Origin: E44-bin89 sp034409565
GTDB taxonomy: Bacteria > Chloroflexota > Dehalococcoidia > Dehalococcoidales > RBG-16-60-22
Length of the DNA stretch: 64,000 bases
NCBI GenBank assembly: GCA_034409565.1
Contig: DAOUMS010000007.1
Coordinates: 80,820-144,819 of the forward strand
Direction: 5' to 3'
The notes beneath the pieces were generated by a model that saw only the letters and a program-made list of their open reading frames with translations, searched no databases and was not told where the DNA came from. A program made the position numbers and the translations under genes. Below are positions 43,689-51,744 of this stretch, piece after piece (position 1 is the stretch's first letter; each line of letters starts with the position of its first letter).

Positions 43689-44453
43689 TCATTTCGCGGC
43701 CACTATCTTGTTTCTTAATACGCCAATGCCTTCTATTTCAACTTCGGTGATGTCGCCAACCTTTACCGGGCAGGCGCCTCCTCTGGGCGTTCCTGTCCAG
43801 ACTACGTCTCCAGGTTGCAGGGTCAGAAAAGCCGATATGTAGCTGATTAACTTCTCAACTCCGAAAATCGTAAGGCCGGTATTGCTGTCCTGCTGGGCTT
43901 TGTTATTGAGTCGGCTTCTTATTTTCAGGTTATGAGGGTCAAGACCGGTAACCAGAAATGGGCCCATCGGTCCAGACGTGTCAAAGGCTTTGGCTCTGGT
44001 CAGCCGCCCGTCCTTTTGGAAAAGGTCGGTGGCGGTCATATCGTTGCCACAGGTGTAGCCGAGGACGTAGTCCAGCGCTTTCTCTTCTGCCACATCTTTC
44101 GCCCGGCGCTTTATGACGCAGCACAGCTCCCCCTCGTAGCGCAAGTCCTGGGACAGTTGGGGGTAGATTACGTTATCTTCCGGGCCAACTATAGTGTTCA
44201 ATGGTTTGAAAAACAGCGCTGGCTCTTTTGGGGCCTCCCATCCCATCTCCTTGATATGGTCTATGTAATTCATACCGCAGGCAATCGTTATGCCGGGCTC
44301 CGCCGGGGCCAGAAGCTTGACTTCTTTTAGAGAGCACAGCTTTCCCCCCTTGGCGAAGTCTCCATAAAGGTCGCCCTTCAAGTTGAATATCGTTTCACCT
44401 TCAACGATACCCCAGTGTACCTTCCCCTGCCACTGAAAACGCGCGATAATCAC
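43689..44453 (-). CDS. Fumarylacetoacetate hydrolase (FAH) family protein
   Basis: A 254-residue FAH-fold enzyme with GMNYIDHIKEMG, EGELCCVIKRRAKDV (acidic metal ligands), YTCGNDMTATD and GDVVWTGTPRG. The family includes hydrolases, decarboxylases and hydratases for keto and enol acids such as 2-hydroxyhepta-2,4-dienedioate isomerase. Aromatic or sugar-acid catabolism fits its neighbours. An 8-bp inverted repeat lies just upstream of the start. Confidence 0.9.
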   Translation of the reverse strand: MIIARFQWQGKVHWGIVEGETIFNLKGDLYGDFAKGGKLCSLKEVKLLAPAEPGITIACGMNYIDHIKEMGWEAPKEPALFFKPLNTIVGPEDNVIYPQLSQDLRYEGELCCVIKRRAKDVAEEKALDYVLGYTCGNDMTATDLFQKDGRLTRAKAFDTSGPMGPFLVTGLDPHNLKIRSRLNNKAQQDSNTGLTIFGVEKLISYISAFLTLQPGDVVWTGTPRGGACPVKVGDITEVEIEGIGVLRNKIVAAK

Positions 44454-44475
44454 CGATTAACCCTCCTTGCATTGA

Positions 44476-44506
44476 ACTGATTGCCCTTCTAACGGAGACA
44501 ATCAGT
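44476..44506 (-). promoter_or_regulatory. Inverted repeat upstream of the FAH-family gene
   Basis: ACTGATTG and CAATCAGT form perfect 8-bp arms around a 15-base loop, 23-53 bp upstream of the start codon. It could be an operator or a leader hairpin. Confidence 0.3.
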
Positions 44507-44670
44507 AATAATATACAACGAATTAAACCAAGAATCTATAATCAGCCGGGAAGAACTGACGGGAAAGAGAGCGTATGATATGTTTACCCGCAATCAGGTA
44601 GGGGAGGAAACGAGATAGCGAAGCACCGCGTGCCAATATTCAGAATAAAGGTGGAGGCGGGATACCCCTC

Positions 44671-44859
44671 TCAGATGGCATTCTTGACTATTCTACCAGG
44701 GTGGTTGGCACCAGGGCAGCGGAAGCCCTTTGGGCCGAGGTGGAAGGGCACAACCGGGCCTTTATTTGTCGGGATAACGAATCTTCTATGACAAAGTATA
44801 CATTCCACGGTATACTCAGTGGCGCCAGTTTTGGGTTTTTCCTGCCTACTCATGTTCAT
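44671..44859 (-). CDS. Small zinc-finger-like protein
   Basis: A 62-residue basic protein with CILC early, then FRCPGANH near the end, giving a possible Cys2-Cys-His metal site. No clear ribosome site precedes either ATG of the MNMSR start. It is the first of a run of small minus-strand genes in an AT-rich stretch. The call rests on the cysteine pattern and context only. Confidence 0.42.
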   Translation of the reverse strand: MNMSRQEKPKTGATEYTVECILCHRRFVIPTNKGPVVPFHLGPKGFRCPGANHPGRIVKNAI

Positions 44860-44896
44860 ATGAGTATTTTACTACAAATGGGAAGTGTGCAGAAAG

Positions 44897-45277
44897 CTAA
44901 CGCGTCAGAAAGTAAATAAGAAAAGTAATGGCGATTATAATTATCACTCCAATAATAGAGATAGGTGCTCTCCAGGGAGATGCCTTTCTTACATAAAAAC
45001 TACAGGGTACTCCCAATCGGGCTATCTGGACACCCAGTGTATCCTTGTTTAGCAGTCCCCGTTGATGAATGCCGATATATATTTTGCCAGCGCCTATGTC
45101 ACCGGATGGTTCCAGTTTGCAGGTTATCCAGTTCTTTTTATCCAGGGAGATATTTATGTAGTCGCCCCACCTGATGTCCTTCGGTTTGGCGGTTTCATGG
45201 AGTCGGATAACTGACTTCCCATAGTCAGCTTCGTCGGCCTCTCTTACTCTTAAGAGGAGTTCGTGGATATGTGACAT
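44897..45277 (-). CDS. Small tail-anchored membrane protein
   Basis: A 126-residue protein with a soluble ~95-residue domain followed by one C-terminal transmembrane helix (ISIIGVIIIIAITFLIYF), so it is probably tail-anchored with the domain in the cytoplasm. The soluble part is beta-rich (DIRWGDYINISLDKKNW, KIYIGIHQRG). I recognise no family. The neighbouring KOW-like gene is 44 bp away on the same strand. Confidence 0.55.
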   Translation of the reverse strand: MSHIHELLLRVREADEADYGKSVIRLHETAKPKDIRWGDYINISLDKKNWITCKLEPSGDIGAGKIYIGIHQRGLLNKDTLGVQIARLGVPCSFYVRKASPWRAPISIIGVIIIIAITFLIYFLTR

Positions 45278-45321
45278 ATTTTTTGGTTTCTCAATCAGTA
45301 ATGGGATGGTCTTGGTAAACT

Positions 45322-45576
45322 CTAACTACCTTTTAAAGACAGGTTAGTACGCTTTTCTATTTCATCTTCATGTACCACGATTTCGTTATCATTTGATTCC
45401 ATTTTTACTCTATAAATATAGAATACCTCGCTAAGACGTGGACTTATCCAGTGGTAATCGATAATTGTGCCGACTTGTCCTGCGTATTTATCCAGAGTCG
45501 AGTCCCGCGGGTTTGGAGATTGGGAAGCAGGCGGTTTTATTATTACTTTTTGTCCCATATGGTATTTGGGGTGCAT
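45322..45576 (-). CDS. Small SH3/KOW-like protein
   Basis: An 84-residue protein beginning MHPKYHMGQKVIIKPP. A GQVGTIIDYHW turn and a VFYIYRV strand give a small beta-barrel pattern as in KOW/SH3-like domains, with a charged end (EIVVHEDEIEKR). Its role is unknown. It lies just upstream of the tail-anchored protein gene. Confidence 0.55.
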   Translation of the reverse strand: MHPKYHMGQKVIIKPPASQSPNPRDSTLDKYAGQVGTIIDYHWISPRLSEVFYIYRVKMESNDNEIVVHEDEIEKRTNLSLKGS

Positions 45577-45799
45577 GTTAATACCTTATTAGATATTTTG
45601 GCGTATATTAATACTGAATACCACATTTGTCAAGACTTTGAGCAATAATAACATGAAATTTAGCGAGACGTGCCGTTATCCGTGTTGCAGAGAGGGATAT
45701 GTAGCGCAAGATGCGAGGCATTAAAAAGGAACGACTATTGAGGAAAGGCGTGCCTTATCAGTTAAATAGCCTGATGTGAATAGAGTAATTTGGCGAATT

Positions 45800-45994
45800 T
45801 TAAAAATCCTGTCCCGGGGGAAGAATTTGCCAGTAATCACAATGCTGGCACTCAATATAATGCCCATCTTTGTATAGTCTTTTTCTACCACAGTTAGGGC
45901 ATGGTATTAACTTGAGCACTTTATTTTTCCTATGCTCTTTCGGGATTGCCTGGGTTCGGTATGGTTCAACTTGGACGTGCTGACTGAAAATCAT
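45800..45994 (-). CDS. Zinc-ribbon small protein
   Basis: A 64-residue protein with CPNCG and, 18 residues on, CQHCDYW, forming a typical Cys4 zinc ribbon. Its ATG overlaps the stop of the upstream zinc-ribbon gene (ATGA), so the two are translated together. It may bind nucleic acid or a protein partner; no family name can be given. Confidence 0.6.
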   Translation of the reverse strand: MIFSQHVQVEPYRTQAIPKEHRKNKVLKLIPCPNCGRKRLYKDGHYIECQHCDYWQILPPGQDF

Positions 45995-46185
45995 TTGCCT
46001 TCACCCCCTGTCTGTGGCAAAAGGTCGGTATTCACTTCCAGATGGCCGCAGCGCTGGCAGTAATGGTAGTTGCCCCAGCTTTCAAAGCGATGACCACAGA
46101 TGAGACACTTGAGCAGGTCAACAATCCAACTGAACATCTCACCCTCGCTTAAGTCCTCTTCCCCCGAACATAAAATAATTTTCAA
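45991..46185 (-). CDS. Zinc-ribbon small protein (coupled pair)
   Basis: A 64-residue acidic protein with CLICGHRF and CQRCGHLE, a Cys4 zinc ribbon with a GNYHY turn. It overlaps the downstream zinc-ribbon gene by four bases. The pair has opposite charge character (this one acidic, the other basic), which would allow them to associate. Function unknown. Confidence 0.6.
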   Translation of the reverse strand: MKIILCSGEEDLSEGEMFSWIVDLLKCLICGHRFESWGNYHYCQRCGHLEVNTDLLPQTGGEGK

Positions 46186-46500
46186 TACCTAATATAACAG
46201 CGAGCGGTTACAAAATGGTTAAAAAATAGTGATTGGATATGAATAAAAGATTACAGCCTGTTACATTTGTATGACGAATGGGACAAAAAGGTGATTCGCG
46301 GAGCAAAATTTGGTGAATTAACCTGGTTACATATATTCTACGTCTGACTTAGCATATGCTATGTAGATACCTGTATCAGGATACAAAAGCACTTAAATCC
46401 CTCTCCGCATTTATTTTAAAAGAGGAATTATTTGGGGAGACGTGAAGTGGCTTGAAAGTGGGGGGTGGATAGGGATAAATATAATTATCGGCGGGGCTCT
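46186..46500. other. Gene-free AT-rich stretch
   Basis: No credible coding region was found on either strand. The right third holds the first copy of the palindromic repeat family (46395-46474). The left part should contain the promoter of the minus-strand zinc-ribbon genes, but no clear consensus boxes were seen. Confidence 0.6.
46395..46474 (+). repeat. Palindromic intergenic repeat, copy 1
   Basis: The left arm (AAATCCCTCTCCGCATTTA) and the right arm (ending GGGGTGGATAGGG) are imperfect reverse complements around a centre with GGGGAGACGTGAAGTG. It shares this layout with five other intergenic copies at 47.13, 48.24, 59.05, 60.31 and 63.26 kb. Confidence 0.6.
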
Positions 46501-47070
46501 CTAAGTGCTCAGCTTCCGATAATTGATTATGCGACCCTTCTCGAGATTATTATCATGAATCATGGTCAGCTCAGAGTACTCGCTTTCTGGATAGAAACCT
46601 GCTTCGCTTATCTCTGTTTTGACGTCCTCTAATCGCGGTTTCATATATGATTCTAGGTGCGTCGGGAAGAATGAAAGAAAACCATTTGGTTTTAAAACTC
46701 GGTGGACTTCTCCCAGCAATTGCCTTCTGTCGTCGGCCTGAGGATAATAGTAGTAGTGTAATACATCATATAGCAGGACAACGTCGAGGCATTTATCATC
46801 TAGTTCGATTCTAGCTTTTTTGATAGCATCCAGTCTTATGATGTTTTTCAAGCCCGATGCTTTGGCCCTACGCACTAATTTGCCGAGGGCTTTTTTATCT
46901 TTGTCCGTGGCATATACCAAGCCCTCTTTTCCGACTACCTTGGCAGCGGGAATTGCATAATTGCCCTTACCGCAGCCAAAATCTAGCATTTTATGCTTCT
47001 TTTGTATCCCGATATGTTTAAGTAACTTTTCACCGTCTTCTTCTAACCATTGTTGTTCAAGACTTTTCAT
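46501..47070 (-). CDS. Class I SAM-dependent methyltransferase
   Basis: A 189-residue methyltransferase. Motif I is MLDFGCGKGNYAIPAAKVVG (about 29-48), VYATDKDKKAL is the acidic loop, VVLLYDVLHYYYYP motif IV, and VHRVLKPNGFLSFFPTH the post-motif. The substrate is unknown. It sits alone between two copies of the palindromic repeat family. Confidence 0.85.
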   Translation of the reverse strand: MKSLEQQWLEEDGEKLLKHIGIQKKHKMLDFGCGKGNYAIPAAKVVGKEGLVYATDKDKKALGKLVRRAKASGLKNIIRLDAIKKARIELDDKCLDVVLLYDVLHYYYYPQADDRRQLLGEVHRVLKPNGFLSFFPTHLESYMKPRLEDVKTEISEAGFYPESEYSELTMIHDNNLEKGRIINYRKLST

Positions 47071-47129
47071 CGCTAATTTTCAATGCTAACTGCACTTGCC
47101 ATGTTAGTTTCATTCCGGCTAGCTGTCAA

Positions 47130-47200
47130 TGCTCTACGTTTAAACTATAAATATATTCCGGTTAGAACAGTGTCGTTTTGAAGTGGGGAGGGTGCGGGGT
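47130..47200 (+). repeat. Palindromic intergenic repeat, copy 2
   Basis: It contains AAATATATTCCGG, GTGTCGTTTTGAAGTGGGG and GGGTGCGGGG, matching the centre and right arm of the family. The left arm (CTACGTTTAAA) is shortened. Confidence 0.5.
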
Positions 47201-47274
47201 TGTCTGAGACTATATGACACACGCGGCTAATTGTAGTAAACCCGAAAGTGTCCTATTAACTCGTGTCCTGGATG

Positions 47275-48027
47275 TTAAAGCATTACCGTGCCGCCGTCTA
47301 TGCTCAGGCTCTGCCCGGTTATATAAGATGATGCCTCGGAAGCTAAGAACACCACCACCGAGGCTACTTCCTCAGGCTGGCACATTCTCCGCATCGGTGT
47401 TTGCTGTAGCAAATCCTCAACATATTGAGGACTGTCCTTCAGAAGCCCTTTTGTTATGCCGGCGTTAACAAACCCCGGACAGACCGCGTTGACCCTTATG
47501 TTATACTGAGCAACCGCCGTCGCCAGTGATTTGGTCACTGAAATTACTCCTGCCTTGGATGCGGCATAAGGCATCGCGGTGGGTGCTGCCCTCCTGCCTT
47601 GCTGGGAGGATAAATTAATAATTCTGCCGAAATTCTGTTTTATCATGTATGGTAAAACTGCTTTGCAAAGGCGCACCGTTACCATCAAGTTAAGTTCCAC
47701 GATTTGGTACCATAGAGACTCCGGGGTTTCCAGGAATGGCATGGGCTTGTTCATGCCAATGCTGTTCACCAGCACGTCTATTCTACCAAACTCCCCCGCA
47801 ACTCTAGCGATAGCCTCTTTAACTTTATCTTCTTTGGTGGCATCAACGACTACCGCCAAAGCCTTGCCTCCACTCGATTCTATCTCCTGGACTACTTTTT
47901 GTGCTTTTTCCTCGGCGCTGTCCAGAATAATCGTTAGGCCACCTTCTCGCGCAAAGCCCTGAGCAATTTTTTCACCGATGCCACCCGCCCCTCCCGCAAC
48001 CACAACCACCGTGTCTTTAAATTCCAT
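47275..48027 (-). CDS. Short-chain dehydrogenase/reductase (FabG-like)
   Basis: A 250-residue classical SDR. The cofactor loop VVVAGGAGGIGEKIA has the Gly-x3-Gly-x-Gly pattern (with Ala for the usual Thr), NSIGMNKP supplies the NAG-like motif, LSSQQG the catalytic serine and YAASK the Tyr-Lys pair. VCPGFVN and the C-terminal YITGQSLSIDGG are typical of FabG/3-oxoacyl reductase-like enzymes. It oxidises or reduces a hydroxyl/ketone with NAD(P). AAGGAGG precedes the ATG. Confidence 0.92.
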   Translation of the reverse strand: MEFKDTVVVVAGGAGGIGEKIAQGFAREGGLTIILDSAEEKAQKVVQEIESSGGKALAVVVDATKEDKVKEAIARVAGEFGRIDVLVNSIGMNKPMPFLETPESLWYQIVELNLMVTVRLCKAVLPYMIKQNFGRIINLSSQQGRRAAPTAMPYAASKAGVISVTKSLATAVAQYNIRVNAVCPGFVNAGITKGLLKDSPQYVEDLLQQTPMRRMCQPEEVASVVVFLASEASSYITGQSLSIDGGTVML

Positions 48028-48216
48028 TATCCCTCCTTAGTTAAGGTTCTCATTTCAGGTACATGTTGAAGTCCTGTACCTGGCCTGCCTATATTAAATG
48101 CTCCGCTTTTTAAGTTGGAGCTGCTTGCCCGGTGGCCTCTGGAGCAGGTGGATAATAGCCAAATGAGTTGTGCGGTCGTACCTGATTATACTCTTTCCGC
48201 TATTTCTCAATCAATA

Positions 48217-48316
48217 TCTTGAACTCAAACTAACCGTTCCGCCCATCCATGTTTAAGTGTGAAATATATTCTGGGAGACGCAATGTCGTTTAAAAGTGGG
48301 GAGAGGATGGGGGGAA
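48217..48316 (+). repeat. Palindromic intergenic repeat, copy 3
   Basis: It has TTGAACTCAAAC at its left edge (shared exactly with copy 4), then left arm CCGCCCATCCATGTTTAAG, centre ATATATTCTGGGAGACG and CAATGTCG, and right arm TTTAAAAGTGGGGAGAGG followed by ATGGGGGG. The arms are reverse complementary apart from a six-base gap. Confidence 0.6.
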
Positions 48317-48342
48317 AAGAAGAGCGGTTAGGAGAAATGAAA

Positions 48343-48381
48343 GTAGGCCATTGTAGTCTCGAACCACAGCCCTCAGCCTTA
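48343..48381 (-). pseudogene. Degenerate 3' half of tRNA-Ile (putative att remnant)
   Basis: Thirty-five of 39 bases match the 3' half of the intact tRNA-Ile at 63355-63393, in the same orientation. The match runs from the anticodon loop through the T-arm to the acceptor end. The T-loop TTCGAGA is intact. The 5' half of a tRNA is absent. It is 15.0 kb from the functional gene and may be the left attachment-site copy of an old integration. Confidence 0.65.
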
Positions 48382-48531
48382 ATAATGCACTTTGCTGCCT
48401 TGACAAAGCAGAGAGTAATCACCACAAGCACGATGGTGATAAAAGGATATCCCCCTTTTATAATGTGCCCGTACTCTATGCCCGGCTCCGGTGCGGCGGC
48501 GCCTCGCAAATAAAATATTGTATAATTCGAC

Positions 48532-49785
48532 TCAGTGTTCCTTTTCTGGTTCAACCACCAGCTCACTGAAACCTGGTGCACGGTGGATGGGTCTGCGTTC
48601 TCCTGGTTCGTGGCCTAAAGTAAAGCCGTAGTCTGGCACAGGGATACCGTATCTTTTTCTTCGTTCGAGCACAAAGGGAGAACGATGTTTTTTTAATTCC
48701 GCCCCTGACGGTGCCTGTCCACTCATATCAAAGGCATGTTTGACGATATAGCCTTCTGCGGCCGCTTGCTTCAGGAGCTGCATGCCAAGCTCATTTCTGG
48801 CCATAACCAAACTCCAACCAGGGTCACCGGCTTTGGCACCAGGCACCCAGAAATCACCGATAGCAATATCTGCCAGCTCGGCAGTGTGGTCGATGCACAT
48901 GGTACATCTGTCCCTCTGCCAGTAAGGCAGGAAATTATGATACACATATTCGTGCCTGTCGACCAGCACTTCCCTTCCGGTCTTGGTTTTCACGTAAAAA
49001 CGACCGGGCCAGTCCCCCCATCTATAGTCAATCATTGCTATATCGTCAAGAGAGTCAATGCCGCATAATTCCCCGAGGATATGCCTCGTTCCTTCGAAGT
49101 AAAACTGGGTGCCGCAGAACAAGCCCAGCACCAGTTTTATGCTGCGCGCAATCCTCTTGGGCTGCTGGGAAAATTGTATTTTTCTTATGCCGTGGACATG
49201 GCACGGGCAACCTATGATGCCCAGTTTGGAGAACCCCTTTTCCAGGATAGCTTTGGACAAAAGGGCATTAACGGGAGGATTGCCCCCGTATTTGCTCCGG
49301 GCGTGTTTTGTCAGTTCCTTGCTTTCGGTAACTATTTTACCTTCCGGTTGGTATGGCTTCTCTTCATTGAAACCAGCCACAATGGCGGCATCGATTACCC
49401 CCTTATCCAGAGCATAGGCGAGTAAAGCCGTGGCGGCCCCGCCAGCGGCGCCACTTTGACGAACGTTGACATCCACGGCTTGTACGGAAAAAGCCGTCTC
49501 ATATACACCCACCTTGTCCCGTTCCGGGTCCCTCTTCTTGCCAAACACCATATCTTCAAGTTGCAGTAACGGGATATCCTTCCCCGGACATACCTCGACA
49601 CAGATGCCGCACTCTGGACAGGGCGGTTTGGCCAGATAGGGCTCGGCATCTCCATCTACCCAGCCAATGTCCAACAGGCCCTGCGGGCAGACACCGACGC
49701 AAGTACCGCAGGCGGTACACAGTCCTTTCTTTATGACCTTTTTCTCCAAGGTAAGGAAACCACTTGCTCGCTTCTTTGCTCTCAC
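48532..49785 (-). CDS. FrhB/FpoF-like F420- or ferredoxin-linked oxidoreductase
   Basis: A 417-residue Coenzyme F420 hydrogenase/dehydrogenase beta-subunit-family protein. Its N terminus has two ferredoxin motifs, CTACGTCVGVCP and CPECGICVEVCP. The FrhB N-domain (SGAAGGAATALLAYAL), IIGCPCHVHG and LGLFCGTQFY follow, and the C-domain has CTMCIDHTAELADIAIGDFW. Such proteins bind FAD and F420 or couple ferredoxin to a partner enzyme. The GTG at 49785 was chosen because AAAGGAG lies 7 bases upstream; a longer in-frame extension has no comparable site. It is 85 bp downstream of an amidohydrolase gene on the same strand. Confidence 0.85.
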   Translation of the reverse strand: MRAKKRASGFLTLEKKVIKKGLCTACGTCVGVCPQGLLDIGWVDGDAEPYLAKPPCPECGICVEVCPGKDIPLLQLEDMVFGKKRDPERDKVGVYETAFSVQAVDVNVRQSGAAGGAATALLAYALDKGVIDAAIVAGFNEEKPYQPEGKIVTESKELTKHARSKYGGNPPVNALLSKAILEKGFSKLGIIGCPCHVHGIRKIQFSQQPKRIARSIKLVLGLFCGTQFYFEGTRHILGELCGIDSLDDIAMIDYRWGDWPGRFYVKTKTGREVLVDRHEYVYHNFLPYWQRDRCTMCIDHTAELADIAIGDFWVPGAKAGDPGWSLVMARNELGMQLLKQAAAEGYIVKHAFDMSGQAPSGAELKKHRSPFVLERRKRYGIPVPDYGFTLGHEPGERRPIHRAPGFSELVVEPEKEH

Positions 49786-49870
49786 CGGGTGTCTCCTTTC
49801 TCCAGGCTTTAAAATCATAAGGCCTTTCGTGGGGTAGGGCAGCCTGGAACTATCCATGGCGAAATCTAAA

Positions 49871-51049
49871 TTACTGAATCTTAGGTTCATTATCCAGCCC
49901 GTACAGGCGGGCCGCATTATCGTGCAGAATCATGCGAGCTACTGTTTCGGCATACGCTTCCGTCATCAGGCCCAGCCTTATGGCATCTCCCAGGACCTCG
50001 GTCAGAGCCGCTTTGGCCGTCAGGGCCGCCAGCCACGCGATTTCCGGGCTGCCATGGCCCCCGCTGCCGATGACAATCTTGGAAAGTGGTGCCCAGGCCA
50101 TCACGTCTCGATAGCACTCAGCAATGCGCAGCGAGGCCCAGGGTGTGACCTGGCTCATGTCTACCCAGAGGTGGGGAAAAGTGTGCGCCATCTGCCCGGC
50201 CTGCTTTGTCCAGGGATACCCCGCGTGGAGCAGTATAACTTTAGTCTTCAAAAACTCCTGGTGGCGTAAAAAGGGGGCCAGTAAGAATGGGTTTGAGTCA
50301 TATATGGGGCCCTGCCACATGCCGCCGGTGAAACCGCTGTGGAGATGAACCGGCACTCCCAGTTCCTGGCACTGGAGCAGCGTTGCCGTGAAGATGGCGG
50401 TATATAATTTTTTATAAGCAGCAGCGTTGCCGGCTTTTGCCCGGGGGAAAATCGACAACGCCTCATCTTCCCAGACAGGCATTGTGCCGAAACCGACCTG
50501 CTCGGCCAGGTGGACTTTCACCCCGATGAAACCGTCTTCTTTTATTGACCGTTCCAGGCTTGCCTGGAAGTCACGTAGCAATTCCTGATAGGATTCGGCC
50601 TCGGGCAGCAGTTTTTGCAGGGGTGGTTCAAACTGGAATAATCTCAATTTAGTGCCAGGTATCAGGTCTAGCAAGGGGTCATTTTTGGGGAGACCTGAGT
50701 CCAGGACCGTGCCCACAATTTTCGCATCTTCGTACAATAACCGGACATACGTGGCAAAGTCATCTGAAGCACGGCGATTGCGTTCCTGTGCTACCGCATC
50801 CAGCTCAGCCGGACAGTCAAGAACCCTGGCTAACTGACACACTAGGGTGTTAACGACCCCCATGTGGCGGAAGTGGTAACGGAGTTCTTCAGTTGTGCCC
50901 CAGAATCGTGCATTGGGGACTTTCGGGGTGGGGATGTCGCACATTCCATGGTGGAACTCGCGGGCTAAAAGCCCTGGTTCCAGGACAGCTTTGGCCGGGT
51001 CATAGGGATGGCAGTGGTGGTCAATAACGGGGAAGGCAGTTAAATCCAT
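49871..51049 (-). CDS. Amidohydrolase superfamily protein
   Basis: A 392-residue TIM-barrel hydrolase with FPVIDHHCHPYDP (metal-binding HxH), VHLHSGFTGGM, VILLHAGYPW and a late IVIGSGGHGSPE. The usual metal-ligand aspartate after Gly-Ser is replaced by Gly-Gly-His in that last segment, so the metal site may differ. It resembles the amidohydrolase part of FluG-type proteins. The ATG at 49 bases follows AAAGGAGGG. The FrhB-like gene follows, suggesting a joint redox/hydrolytic step. Confidence 0.83.
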   Translation of the reverse strand: MDLTAFPVIDHHCHPYDPAKAVLEPGLLAREFHHGMCDIPTPKVPNARFWGTTEELRYHFRHMGVVNTLVCQLARVLDCPAELDAVAQERNRRASDDFATYVRLLYEDAKIVGTVLDSGLPKNDPLLDLIPGTKLRLFQFEPPLQKLLPEAESYQELLRDFQASLERSIKEDGFIGVKVHLAEQVGFGTMPVWEDEALSIFPRAKAGNAAAYKKLYTAIFTATLLQCQELGVPVHLHSGFTGGMWQGPIYDSNPFLLAPFLRHQEFLKTKVILLHAGYPWTKQAGQMAHTFPHLWVDMSQVTPWASLRIAECYRDVMAWAPLSKIVIGSGGHGSPEIAWLAALTAKAALTEVLGDAIRLGLMTEAYAETVARMILHDNAARLYGLDNEPKIQ

Positions 51050-51231
51050 CAATGTTTACCCTCCTTTGCTCAAGTCACACTGGATTGATTGTCGCTGGGG
51101 AAGGTCAGTCCCAGCTTACCGCCAGTGCTTCGGGCAAGATGAGGAAAATCGGCTCAATTTCCCGTGAGATTTTACCCTTGAGGGGGTCTGGTTTCCTCGG
51201 CAAATTTGCAGAGTATGTTGGTTGGTCGTTT

Positions 51232-51546
51232 CTATTTCATTTCAGAAAGCGGCGTCGGAACCATAAGCCTGACCTCTTCGTAGGCAATGAGCGCACGCAG
51301 ATGTTCGGAGGCCTTGGCGAATTCGGGGCTCTTGGCTCTCGCTTCGTTGAAGCGCTGCATGTGGGTAAGGTCTTCATAGGCCCAGAGGTCAACAACTTCA
51401 TCCAGCGTGCCGATTGATGTCGTCCACTGCGCCGCTAGCTTTCTGCCAAACTTATTGGATAACGGCAGATACTCTTTTTCGAACACCTCCATTAGCTCCT
51501 TCATCTTGCCGGGCACGACTTTCAGGGATGCCTCGAGATAAAGCAT
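51232..51546 (-). CDS. NIPSNAP family small protein
   Basis: A 104-residue ferredoxin-fold protein: MLYLEASLKVVPGKMKELME, LAAQWTTSIGTLDEVVDLWAYED... (core WTTSIGTLDEVVDLWAYED) and HLRALIAYEEVRLM match the NIPSNAP pattern. The ATG at 51546 follows AAAGGAGGG by five bases. The role is unknown; it lies between the amidohydrolase and the TRAP operon, both on the same strand. Confidence 0.82.
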   Translation of the reverse strand: MLYLEASLKVVPGKMKELMEVFEKEYLPLSNKFGRKLAAQWTTSIGTLDEVVDLWAYEDLTHMQRFNEARAKSPEFAKASEHLRALIAYEEVRLMVPTPLSEMK

Positions 51547-51744
51547 ATATACCCTCCTTTGGTTAGTTTTCGATTCCAATTAATGCAGGTGTGATACCAC
51601 GAGCCTGCTTTCAAATCAGTAAATCTCAGGTAAACGTTTAGATAAATTGACCTTTAACCGAACACGATTGTAGTTATACTACCTGCCTGATATGAGAGCC
51701 CATAAAGACAGAGCGACTTTGAAATAACCCCTTTTGTGCCCTCG

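Larger units (their letters stand above)
48028..48531. other. Gene-free stretch with repeat and tRNA remnant
   Basis: No convincing gene was found. It holds palindromic repeat copy 3 (48217-48316) and the degenerate tRNA-Ile 3' half (48343-48381). Two open frames on opposite strands cross both elements, lack ribosome sites and were not called. This is the proposed left boundary of the 15-kb island. Confidence 0.6.

Noticed and set aside
45451..45648. 65-codon plus-strand frame opposite the SH3/KOW-like gene
   Set aside because: No ribosome site, and the minus-strand reading has the better protein-like pattern and shares direction with its neighbours.
48225..48581. Open frames on both strands (118 and 84 codons) between the SDR and FrhB-like genes
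   Set aside because: They cross the palindromic repeat and the tRNA remnant, have no ribosome site and show no family features. One has a hydrophobic stretch, but that alone is not enough.
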